DNA from: Streptomyces sp. NBC_01497 | GTDB taxonomy: Bacteria > Actinomycetota > Actinomycetes > Streptomycetales > Streptomycetaceae | NCBI RefSeq assembly: GCF_036250695.1 | Contig: NZ_CP109427.1 | Coordinates: 4,774,001-4,838,000, forward strand | DNA: 64,000 nucleotides | Direction of reading: 5' to 3' | Shown: positions 7,169 to 15,556 of the stretch, in pieces | How the letters are laid out: each line of letters starts with the position of its first letter | How positions within the stretch are numbered: position 1 is the stretch's first letter | Notes under the pieces: generated by a model | The model's database searches: none | What the model was told of the DNA's origin: nothing | What the model saw: the letters and a program-made list of their open reading frames with translations, nothing else | Made by a program: the position numbers and the translations under genes

Positions 7169-8248
7169 ATGCGTCCCCCTCGCCCGCAGCCGCCGTCGCG
7201 GCCCCACCGCGCCGCCGCCAGAGCCGGGGCCGCGGCGGTCGCCGCCGTCCTCGCACTGGTGGCCGCGGCGCTCGTACTGCCGTGCGCCGCCCCGGCGTTC
7301 GCCGACGGTGGTGCCGACCAGAGCTTCACCATCACGGACCCGCGCATCACCGAGTCCAGCGGCCTCGCCGCGAGCCATCTCCACCCCGGCATCTACTGGA
7401 CCCACAACGACAGCGGTGACGGCCCTTACGTCTACGCCGTCGACTCCCGGACCGGCCGGACCCTCGCGCGGGTCACCCTGCGGGGCGTCGGGGCGCCCCG
7501 CGATGTCGAGGCGATCTCGATCGGCCCGGACGGCGACCTGTACGTCGGCGACATCGGGGACAACCTGAACGGCGCCTGGGACCACGTGTGGATCTACCGC
7601 TTCCCCGAGCCGAAGCAGTTGCGCGACCAGAGCGTCGACGCGACGCAGTTCACGGTGAAGTACGCGGACGGGCCGCGCAACGCCGAGTCGCTCATGGTCG
7701 ATCCGACGACCGGCCGCGTCTACATCGCCTCGAAGAACGAGGACGGCGGCGGGCTCTACGAGGGGCCCGCGCATCTCACACCGACCGGGACGAACGTCTT
7801 CCGCAGGATCGGCGCCGTGCCCTGGGTGACGGACGGCGCGTTCTCGCCGGACGGGAAGCAGCTGGTGCTGCGCTCGTACCTCGGCGCGTACGGATACGCC
7901 TGGAAGGACGGGCACTTGGGGAAGACCTTCCCGGTGAGCGCCCCGTTCCAGCCGCAGGCCGAGTCGGTGACGTACACGCGGGACGGGAAGGCCCTGATGT
8001 TCGGCTCGGAGGGCAAGGACAGCCAGGTCAAGCGCGTCGACCTGAACGGGGCGGGTTCCGGGCCCGGTTCGGGTTCCGGTTCGGGCGCCGCGGCCGGTTC
8101 CGGGTCGGGGGCTTCGCACCAGGGCGGTGCGGGGCAGGGGTCCTCGTCGTCCGGGTCGAAGGGCAACGTGACGGCGGGCGCGGTGGTGGTCCTGCTGGTG
8201 GTGCTGCTGGTGTTCGGCGCGAGGAAGCGGTCACGGCGCTCGTCCTGA
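7169..8248 (+). CDS. Secreted, membrane-anchored propeller-like protein
   Basis: A protein of about 359 residues with a Sec signal peptide (a hydrophobic stretch ending PAFA, cleavage near residue 46) and an extracytoplasmic domain with beta-propeller-style blades (SGLAASHLHPGIYWTHND, GDLYVGDIGDN, GRVYIASKN, FSPDGKQLVLRSY). A Gly/Ser linker, one C-terminal transmembrane helix and an RKRSRRSS tail follow. The tail looks like a sortase substrate but there is no LPxTG, so I infer simple membrane anchoring. ATG 7169 is preceded directly by a GTG at 7166 and by AAGGTGGGG. Similar Streptomyces proteins are annotated as integral membrane or WD40-like proteins. Ligand or enzyme activity unknown. A strong bidirectional hairpin separates it from serC. 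Confidence 0.75.
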   Translation: MRPPRPQPPSRPHRAAARAGAAAVAAVLALVAAALVLPCAAPAFADGGADQSFTITDPRITESSGLAASHLHPGIYWTHNDSGDGPYVYAVDSRTGRTLARVTLRGVGAPRDVEAISIGPDGDLYVGDIGDNLNGAWDHVWIYRFPEPKQLRDQSVDATQFTVKYADGPRNAESLMVDPTTGRVYIASKNEDGGGLYEGPAHLTPTGTNVFRRIGAVPWVTDGAFSPDGKQLVLRSYLGAYGYAWKDGHLGKTFPVSAPFQPQAESVTYTRDGKALMFGSEGKDSQVKRVDLNGAGSGPGSGSGSGAAAGSGSGASHQGGAGQGSSSSGSKGNVTAGAVVVLLVVLLVFGARKRSRRSS

Positions 8249-8263
8249 CGCGGTGGGGCCGGG

Positions 8264-8319
8264 TACGGCCAGGGCCCGGCTCCGGCGGATGATCCGCCGG
8301 GGGCCGGGCCCTGGCCGTA
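8264..8319. terminator. Bidirectional hairpin terminator
   Basis: A perfect 17-bp inverted repeat, TACGGCCAGGGCCCGGC (8264-8280) with its complement at 8303-8319. An inner CGGCGGATGATCCGCCG stem extends it. It lies between the convergent propeller-protein and serC genes. Confidence 0.85.
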
Positions 8320-8415
8320 TGCCGACGCCGCGTGCGGCGGCCCGCGCCTCCCGCGGCCGGACGGGCCGAGGAGCGACGAGGGGTGCCTACGGGCGGTCGC
8401 GCGCGCGGTACGTGC

Positions 8416-9768
<1,353 letters not shown>

Positions 9769-9818
9769 TCACCCGCCGGGAGGCGCGGTTCGCACGTATG
9801 TGTGCTGGGTTGCCCTGT

Positions 9819-9856
9819 GCAGTACATTGGACTTCTTGTCCAGTGCAATGTACTGC
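9819..9856. promoter_or_regulatory. Nested operator dyad and likely promoter for the EamA transporter
   Basis: GCAGTACATT (9819-9828) and AATGTACTGC (9847-9856) form a perfect 10-bp inverted repeat with an 18-bp spacer. Nested within the site is TGGAC-TTCTT-GTCCA (9828-9842). A candidate -35 (TTGGAC, 9827-9832) and -10 (TGTACT, 9849-9854), 16 bp apart, coincide with the arms, so a bound repressor would block the promoter. No regulator gene is adjacent. The rest of the 9535-9876 gap shows nothing else I can name. Confidence 0.6.
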
Positions 9857-9876
9857 GTTCGCGTTCGGAGGTTCGG

Positions 9877-10818
9877 GTGAGCTCGGGTTCGTCGTCGTCA
9901 CCGGTGGCGGCCACCGCCACGACCGTGTCGCGAGGCCGCTCCGGTCCGGGCGGCGGCACGCCCGAGCGGTCCTACGGCGCGCTCGGGCTGGTGCTGTCGG
10001 GCTGTGTGTCCGTGCAGTTCGGCGGTGCTCTCGCGGTGTCGCTGATGCCGCGCGCGGGCGTGCTCGGCATCGTCGCCCTGCGTCTGGTGCTCGCCGCTCT
10101 CGTGCTGCTCGTCGTCTGCCGGCCCGCACTGCGCGCTCACTCGCGTGCCGACTGGGTCACCGTCCTCGTCTTCGGCACGGTCATGGCCGCCATGAACGGC
10201 TTCTTCTACGAGGCCGTCGACCGCATCCCCCTCGGCGCCGGCGTGACCCTGGAGGTGCTGGGCCCCCTCGCGCTGTCCGTGATCGCCTCCCGGCGGCTCA
10301 TCAACTTCGTGTGGGCCGGCTGTGCGCTCGCCGGTGTCTTCCTGCTGAGCGGGCTCGGGGGCGGTGGCATCGGCGGACTCGACCCGGTCGGGGTCGCGTT
10401 CGGGCTGGCGGCCGCCGTCATGTGGGCCACGTACATCCTCTTCAGCGCGCGTACCGGCCGCCGCTTCCCGCAGGCGGACGGACTCGCCCTCGCGATGGCG
10501 TTCGGCGCGCTCCTCGCGCTGCCGTTCGGCATCGTGGACAGCGGTCCCGCCATGCTCGCGCCGTCCACCGTCGGACTCGCCCTCGGCGTCGCCGTGATGT
10601 CGTCCGTTCTGCCGTACACCTTCGAACTGCTCGCGCTGCGGCGCCTGCCGGCCGCCACCTTCGCCGTCCTGATGAGCCTCGAACCGGCCATCGCGGCGAC
10701 CGCCGGGTTCCTCATCCTCGACCAGGCGGTGACGGCGGTGGACGCGGTCGCGATCGCCCTGGTGATCGGCGCCAGCATCGGCGCCATCCGCACCCAGTTC
10801 AAGGCGCTCGGCAACTAG
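9877..10818 (+). CDS. EamA/DMT-family transporter (RhtA-like)
   Basis: A 313-residue inner-membrane protein with about ten hydrophobic helices in two EamA repeats, the layout of drug/metabolite exporters such as RhtA and YdcZ-like amino-acid exporters. The second repeat contains the hallmark SSVLPYTFELLALRRLPAATFAVLMSLEPAIAA stretch (read as two segments). GTG 9877 is chosen because GGAGG ends 7 bp upstream; residues 1-30 are a hydrophilic lead. Position next to serC might hint at amino-acid export but no evidence ties them. It is controlled by the large dyad 20-60 bp upstream, and its expression is therefore likely inducible. Confidence 0.85.
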   Translation: MSSGSSSSPVAATATTVSRGRSGPGGGTPERSYGALGLVLSGCVSVQFGGALAVSLMPRAGVLGIVALRLVLAALVLLVVCRPALRAHSRADWVTVLVFGTVMAAMNGFFYEAVDRIPLGAGVTLEVLGPLALSVIASRRLINFVWAGCALAGVFLLSGLGGGGIGGLDPVGVAFGLAAAVMWATYILFSARTGRRFPQADGLALAMAFGALLALPFGIVDSGPAMLAPSTVGLALGVAVMSSVLPYTFELLALRRLPAATFAVLMSLEPAIAATAGFLILDQAVTAVDAVAIALVIGASIGAIRTQFKALGN

Positions 10819-11041
10819 CACGGGAGTCGGCGCCCGTCACTTCGCGACTCCAGGACCACCGGGTTCACCCTGCGGCCCGTACCTCGCGTCCCGGCCTGCC
10901 ACGGGGGTGGACTCGCACCGACCGGGCCCATGCGCCGGCTCACCCTCCGCGCGGAAGGCGGCGGGGGCCTGCCCGGTTCACTCCGCGCGGACCGCGCTCT
11001 CCCCACGATCTCTGGAGAGGCGATAAACACCGCAATCGCCT

Positions 11042-11067
11042 CTAAAAGATGATGTGTGATCTTTTAG
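11042..11067. promoter_or_regulatory. AT-rich dyad upstream of the PAS pseudogene
   Basis: CTAAAAGAT (11042-11050) and ATCTTTTAG (11059-11067) form a perfect 9-bp inverted repeat with an 8-bp spacer, 31 bp before the PAS start. This is strikingly AT-rich here. It is either an operator or a 5'-UTR hairpin. The remaining 10819-11098 interval shows no gene. Confidence 0.5.
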
Positions 11068-11098
11068 GAATATGTGAGCGGGGGTATCCGGGGAGACC

Positions 11099-11496
11099 AT
11101 GGAGTCCAATGAGGCGGCCGCGAGTGGACAGCCCGTCGAGATGCGCGAAGTCGCCGGCACGGCGGTGGCGATGCTGGGCCCGCGCGGGGAGGTGGCGGCG
11201 TGGAACTCCGGTGTCCAGCAGCTTCTGGGATACACGGCGGACGAGACGGTGGGACGGCCCGCGGAGGGCTGCTGGACGCGTCGGTTCCGGCGGCGACGCG
11301 TCGGGGACTGCTGGGGGCCGAGGAGGGCGCCGCACGGACCGTGCTGCTCCGGGCGCGGGACGGGCGTCCCGTCGAGGCGGCACTGGTCGTGCAGCCGTGG
11401 ACCGACAGCGACGGCGCATCGCACAGGCCGTGGGTGGCCACCGGCTCGTCGAGCACCGACTCCCCGCGCCCCGCAGCGCGCCCGGTTCGCGCGTGA
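11099..11496 (+). pseudogene. PAS-domain protein broken by a -1 frameshift
   Basis: ATG 11099 opens a PAS sensor domain (TAVAMLGPRGEVAAWNSGVQ, then LLGYTADETVGRPAEG) of the type found at the front of Streptomyces SpoIIE phosphatases. In that frame the homology stops abruptly at codon 57. From about 11267 it continues in the next frame (LLDASVPAATRRGLLGAEEG, then TVLLRARDGRPVEAALVVQP) and ends with TGA at 11494-11496. One missing G in the run GAGGGC at 11264-11269 would restore a single 132-residue PAS protein. No phosphatase or kinase domain follows, so even the repaired gene is a free-standing PAS module. Either a genuine pseudogene or a homopolymer sequencing error. Confidence 0.6.
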
Positions 11497-11939
11497 GCGG
11501 TCGGACGGACCCCGCCCCTGCGGCTCGACGTCCAGAGGAGCACCGGGCGTCCGCCCGTGGTGGGCGCAGTTCGGCGCCGGGTCGGCCAGGGAAGTGAGGG
11601 GGACCGGTCGGTGGTGAAGGACCGGCGCGCACCTCACCCCCGCCCGGCCGGGCCATGTCGCGTGCGCGGGCGGCGGCGGGCGGTCCGTGAATCCCGGTGG
11701 GTCACAGGCCGGGAGGGCGCCGCGGGGCAAGGGCCCACGGCCGATCCCGCCGGAGTCCGGGGACGGCTTAGACTGTTTCGCCGCGGGGCTTCCGGGGGTG
11801 ACTTCCCGGAGTTTTGATGATCAGGGGGAGTTCGCTTTCCCTCACGGAATCCGCCGGTCGAAACGTCCGTCAGGAATCGAAAGGACCCTCGAAGAGGGCG
11901 GCGGAAAGTTCGACGGGAAAGACCGACCGGAAAGAAAAA

Positions 11940-11990
11940 CCGGAGAGGGACCGGAGAGGGACCGGAGAGGGACCGGAGAGGGACCGGAAG
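11940..11990. repeat. Four tandem 11-bp repeats in the gap before the glycosyltransferase
   Basis: The unit CCGGAGAGGGA occurs four times exactly (11940-11983), followed by a partial fifth copy. Eleven bp is about one helical turn, so any bound protein would sit on one face. The rest of the 628-bp gap (11497-12124) holds no gene I can support. It contains a purine-rich stretch on the forward strand. Confidence 0.8.
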
Positions 11991-12124
11991 AAAGGCTCCA
12001 TTTCCGCTTTCTGCGGCGGGAAGACGACACACGGGGTGACCGCGGCGAGGCTCCGTCGGCACGCGCAACCGGGACCGGGGCCTCGCCGTCTCTGCCGTGC
12101 ACGTCGAGGGAAAAGCGGTCGATC

Positions 12125-13294
12125 ATGCTGCCCAGGGTGGAGCCTGCGGGCGACAGCGCGCCCGTGGTCCCGGCCGGGGTGCCGGTCCGTCCGCCGTTCC
12201 CCGCCAGGGGCCTGCTGGCCGGCGTCCTGTGCTACGCGGCGGTAAGGGCCTTCGGCGTGCTGGTGCTCGCGATCTGGTCGGCCGCCGACGGCAAGAGCGC
12301 GCACACCCTCCTCGCCGCCCGCTGGGACTCGCTCTGGTACGAGCGTGTCATCGGGCAGGGCTACGAGTTCACGCTCAGCGCGCCGGGCGGGCGGACGCTC
12401 TCCGACATGGCGTTCTTCCCGCTCCTGCCGTGGCTCGAAGGGCTGGTGTCGGCGCTCACGGGCCTTGGCCACGGCGACGCGGGCCTCTTCGTCAGCTCGG
12501 TGTCGTCCCTGGTCGCGGCGGCCGGCATCTTCGCGACGGTGCATGCCTTCGGGGGTGGGCGGTCCGCGTTCCTCTGCGTCGTCCTGTGGGCCGCGCTGCC
12601 GGTCGGCATCGTCCAGTCGATGGCGTACAGCGAGTCGTTGTTCATGGCGCTCGCCGCGTGGGCGCTGTACTGCACGCTCAAGGAGAGATGGGTTCTCGCC
12701 GGGGTGCTGGCCTCGTGCGCGGGGCTCACCCGCCCGATAGGACTCGCTGTCGCCTGCGCCGTTCTGGCGGGGGCGATGGGCAGGGCGAGTCGGAGCAGGC
12801 CCGGGGCCGATGTCGTCCTGGGCGTCGCCATCGCGCCGTTGGGCGCCTGCGCCTACGTGTTGTGGGTCGGTGCGAGAACCAATGACCTCTTCGGATATCT
12901 CCGCGTGCAACGCGGATGGGGCAACGGATTCGACGGGGGACTCGCCTTCGCCGCCTTCGTCCGCTCGCTCCTGCACGGTCCGGCGGCCCTGGCCGCGATC
13001 GCGCTCGTCCTCGGCGTCGGTCTGTTGATCTACGCCTATTGCCTCGGCTTCAGGGAGAAGTATCCGCCGCCCGTGCAGGTCTACTCCGGGATCGTTCTGC
13101 TGCTCGCCCTGTGCACGTCCGGGTATTTCGGTTCCAAACCGCGACTGCTCATGCCCGCGTTCACGGTTCTTGTGCCGCTCTCGACGCTGCTGGCGAGATG
13201 CGGCAGGCGTACCGTGACGGCGGTCTCCGTGACCGTCGTGCTCGGCTCCGCGCTCTACGGCGCCTTCTGGCTGAACGGCTCGGGTCCGCCGTGA
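12125..13294 (+). CDS. PIG-V-like polyprenol-dependent mannosyltransferase
   Basis: A 389-residue polytopic membrane protein with about 9-10 hydrophobic helices. The first extracytoplasmic loop carries the GT-C signature of the PIG-V family: ARWDSLWYERVIGQGYE, with the acidic residue expected to be catalytic. MAYSESLFMALAAWALYC and GLTRPIGLAVA follow in the order typical of these proteins. It should transfer mannose or another hexose from a polyprenyl phosphate donor to a cell-surface acceptor on the outer face. ATG 12125 is chosen; a modest GAGGGA lies about 13 bp upstream. The gene is isolated, so no pathway can be assigned. Confidence 0.8.
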   Translation: MLPRVEPAGDSAPVVPAGVPVRPPFPARGLLAGVLCYAAVRAFGVLVLAIWSAADGKSAHTLLAARWDSLWYERVIGQGYEFTLSAPGGRTLSDMAFFPLLPWLEGLVSALTGLGHGDAGLFVSSVSSLVAAAGIFATVHAFGGGRSAFLCVVLWAALPVGIVQSMAYSESLFMALAAWALYCTLKERWVLAGVLASCAGLTRPIGLAVACAVLAGAMGRASRSRPGADVVLGVAIAPLGACAYVLWVGARTNDLFGYLRVQRGWGNGFDGGLAFAAFVRSLLHGPAALAAIALVLGVGLLIYAYCLGFREKYPPPVQVYSGIVLLLALCTSGYFGSKPRLLMPAFTVLVPLSTLLARCGRRTVTAVSVTVVLGSALYGAFWLNGSGPP

Positions 13295-13295
13295 C

Positions 13296-13330
13296 GTGAC
13301 CGGGCCCCGCACGGCGGGACGCGCGGTCAC
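13296..13330. terminator. Weak hairpin between convergent genes
   Basis: GTGACCG (13296-13302) pairs with CGGTCAC (13324-13330) around a GC-rich loop, just after the glycosyltransferase stop and before the convergent tetR stop. Confidence 0.4.
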
Positions 13331-13347
13331 CCGCGCGGAGCAAGCCC

Positions 13348-14091
13348 CTACTCGTGGGCCTGCTCGGGGCTGCGTCCCGAAGCCTGGGCGGGGCTCTGTC
13401 CGGGTGTCGCCGACAGCGCGTCGAGCGCGGCCTCCAGGTACGGCGCGAGGCGGGTCAGGTCGTCGGCGCCGAGGGCCGTGCTGCCCATCACGTCCCGCAT
13501 GAGCTGCACGCCCGAGCAGACGGCGATCAGCAGGGCGGCCCGGCCGGCCACGTCCGAGCCGGACAGGCCGTCCGCGACCCGCCGCTCGTAGTCGCTCTCC
13601 AACTGGGCGCGCATGATCGCGGCCGCGCGCTCGTTGGAGGCCGAGCGCAGGGCCAGCAGCATGCCCTCGGCGGGCGCGGGCCGCCCCGCGAGCAGCGTCA
13701 TCGACGCGGCGCGGTTGTGGCCGGGGCCCATCATCATCGTCTTCTCGAACGTGACGGCGACGACCTCGGCGAACAGCTTCTCCTTGGACCCGAAGTAGCG
13801 GCCGATCAGGCGCCCGTCGACCCCGGCGCGGGCGCCGATGTCGCGGATCCCCGCCCGGTCGTAGCCGACCTCGGTGAACACCTCGATGCCGGCGCGCAGG
13901 ACGGCCTCCCGGGTGGCAGCGGCGTCGCGCCGCCTGCGCGGGCCCGGATCGGACGCCGGGCCCGGAGCGGATCCCGGACCTGAAGCGGACGCCGGGCCCG
14001 GAAGGGCTCCCGCACCCGGATCCGAGGCCGGAGCCGATCGGTCGGCGCTGGTCGCTTCAGTGGTCCGTTCACTGGCCCGTTCGCTGCTCAC
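13348..14091 (-). CDS. TetR-family repressor of the adjacent aldo/keto reductase
   Basis: A 247-residue regulator. Residues 1-50 are low complexity (Pro/Gly/Ala/Ser repeats). The TetR DNA-binding domain follows: [20 protein letters not shown], then the helix-turn-helix [26 protein letters not shown]. The C-terminal half is a TetR ligand/dimerisation domain. I chose GTG 14091 since the upstream in-frame codons run across the operator region. It is divergent from the aldo/keto reductase gene; the 121-bp gap holds a 39-bp perfect operator dyad, the classical arrangement of a repressor that controls itself and its neighbour. Ligand unknown, plausibly a carbonyl substrate of the reductase. Confidence 0.88.
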   Translation of the reverse strand: MSSERASERTTEATSADRSAPASDPGAGALPGPASASGPGSAPGPASDPGPRRRRDAAATREAVLRAGIEVFTEVGYDRAGIRDIGARAGVDGRLIGRYFGSKEKLFAEVVAVTFEKTMMMGPGHNRAASMTLLAGRPAPAEGMLLALRSASNERAAAIMRAQLESDYERRVADGLSGSDVAGRAALLIAVCSGVQLMRDVMGSTALGADDLTRLAPYLEAALDALSATPGQSPAQASGRSPEQAHE

Positions 14092-14125
14092 AGAGGCCAG
14101 GATACGGGTCCCGGCCCGGGGGTGT

Positions 14126-14171
14126 TTGCGATGTCCTCGACTGAGGACTAACGTTGTCCTCAGTCGAGGAC
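14126..14171. promoter_or_regulatory. TetR operator embedded in the promoter
   Basis: GTCCTCGACTGAGGAC (14133-14148) is followed, after 7 bp (TAACGTT), by its exact reverse complement (14156-14171). Each half is itself a 6-4-6 palindrome. A promoter TTGCGA (14126-14131), 17-bp spacer, TAACGT (14149-14154) reads towards the reductase. The first operator half fills its spacer, so repressor binding would exclude RNA polymerase. Confidence 0.8.
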
Positions 14172-14212
14172 TTTCCGTCCCCCGACCTACCCCGCCCGGT
14201 GAAAGGCACGTG

Positions 14213-15217
14213 ATGACCATCCCCACCCGCACTCTCGGCGGCCACGTCGACGTGGGAGCCGTCGGCTTCGGCGCCATGAGCTACGCGATGCCGTACGGGC
14301 AGAAGCCGTCCGACACGAAGGACACCCCCGAGGGGCTGATCGACCGGGCGCTGGAGCTCGGCGTCACCCTCGTCGACACCGCCGACCGCTACGGCGACAG
14401 CGAGAGCATCGTCGGCCGGGCGATCGGCGGCCGCCGCGAACGGATCGTGCTCGCGACCAAGTTCGGCATCGTCGCAGGACCCACGGAGGGGCGCCCCGCC
14501 GTGCTGAACGGCACACCCGCCTACGCGCGTGAGCGGATCGAGCGCTCGCTGTCCCTGCTCGGCACGGACCACGTGGATCTGTACTACCTGCACCGCGTCG
14601 ACCCCGCCGTGCCGATCGAGGAGACCGTCGGCGCGATGGCGGAGCTGGTGAAGGAGGGCAAGGTGCGTTTCCTCGGCCTGTCCGAGGCCGCGCCCGACAC
14701 CATTCGCAGGGCGCACGCCGTCCACCCGATCACGGCCCTGCAGACCGAGTGGTCGCTGTGGTCGCGGGAGATCGAGGCGGAGATCTTCCCGCTCTGCCGC
14801 GAACTGGGCATCAGCGTCGTCCCGTTCAGCCCGCTGGGCCGGGGTGCGCTGACCGGCACCATCGCCTCGCGCGACGACCTGCCGGCGAACGACTACCGGC
14901 GCGGCATGCCCCGCTACGCCGAAGGCGCCCTCGACGCCAACCTCGCCACCTTGGAGGTCGTCCGGGACATCGCCGCCGCCCATGGCGCCACCCCCGGCCA
15001 GGTCTCGCTGGCCTGGCTGCTCGCGAAGGCCCCCGACGTCGTGCCCATCCCGGGCACCCGGCGCGCGGCCTACCTCGAACAGAACGCGCTGGCCGCCGAG
15101 GTCACCCTCACCGGGGCGGACGTGGAGCGACTGGACGCCGTCACGGTCGTCGGCGAGCGGGAGACGGTCCTTGAGGGCAACTGGACCGACGGGGTCACTC
15201 CCGCTCAGGTGGGCTGA
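14213..15217 (+). CDS. Aldo/keto reductase under TetR control
   Basis: A 334-residue cytoplasmic NADPH-dependent reductase, AKR13/YakC-like. The tetrad is present: Asp55 ([12 protein letters not shown]), Tyr60, Lys83 (LATKFG), His127 (YYLHRVD). The C-terminal NADPH clamp reads [19 protein letters not shown] 14213 is preceded by GAAAGG; a GTG at 14210 is an alternative. It is divergent from the TetR gene and probably induced by a reactive carbonyl or related ligand. The last 11 codons and stop lie inside the first unit of a 44-bp tandem repeat, so the C-terminus ([11 protein letters not shown]) is repeat-derived. Confidence 0.92.
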   Translation: MTIPTRTLGGHVDVGAVGFGAMSYAMPYGQKPSDTKDTPEGLIDRALELGVTLVDTADRYGDSESIVGRAIGGRRERIVLATKFGIVAGPTEGRPAVLNGTPAYARERIERSLSLLGTDHVDLYYLHRVDPAVPIEETVGAMAELVKEGKVRFLGLSEAAPDTIRRAHAVHPITALQTEWSLWSREIEAEIFPLCRELGISVVPFSPLGRGALTGTIASRDDLPANDYRRGMPRYAEGALDANLATLEVVRDIAAAHGATPGQVSLAWLLAKAPDVVPIPGTRRAAYLEQNALAAEVTLTGADVERLDAVTVVGERETVLEGNWTDGVTPAQVG

Positions 15218-15386
15218 GGGGACGGTTGACCGACGGGGTCACTCCCGCTCGGGCGGGCTGACGGGACGGTTGACCGGTGGGGTCACTCCCGCTCGGGCGG
15301 GCTGAGGGGACGGTTGGCCGGCGGGGCCACTCCTGCTCGGGCGGGCTGAGGGGACGGTTGGCCGGCGGGGCCGCTCCCGCTCAGCC
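15184..15386. repeat. 44-bp tandem hairpin repeat (about 4.6 copies)
   Basis: Units start at 15184, 15228, 15272, 15316 and 15360 (last one truncated). Each reads roughly GACCGACGGGGTCACTCCCG, then CTCGGGCGGGCTGAGGGGAC and GGTT. Within the central units CCCGC-TCGG-GCGGG forms a stem-loop; the first and last copies have degenerate arms. The first unit encodes the reductase C-terminus and stop codon. Because 44 is not a multiple of three, the array is non-coding beyond that stop. Confidence 0.9.
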
Positions 15387-15491
15387 ACTCTCCCCGGTGG
15401 CCTCCTCGGCGGCCTCCCCGGCAACGTCCGCAGTGCCGCGTCCCGTTGCCGGCAGCCGTCGAGGACCGTCGACGACCGGTCGGCCGGAGGC

Positions 15492-15513
15492 AAACAAGCA
15501 CGCATGCTTGTTT
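15492..15513. promoter_or_regulatory. Palindromic operator of the Atu-like operon
   Basis: AAACAAGCA (15492-15500) and TGCTTGTTT (15505-15513) are perfect 9-bp arms with a 4-bp spacer, 44 bp before the AtuA-like start. This type of site is bound by TetR regulators of acyl-CoA catabolism. The TetR gene closing the cluster (23289-23966) is the likely partner; that pairing is inference. Confidence 0.65.
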
Positions 15514-15556
15514 CGCGCCAGTGTCACTGCCATGCTCCCGGGGGAAGGGAGCCCCC

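Noticed and set aside
15184..15386. 44-bp repeats as a CRISPR array
   Set aside because: Units are contiguous with no unique spacers and no cas genes are present.
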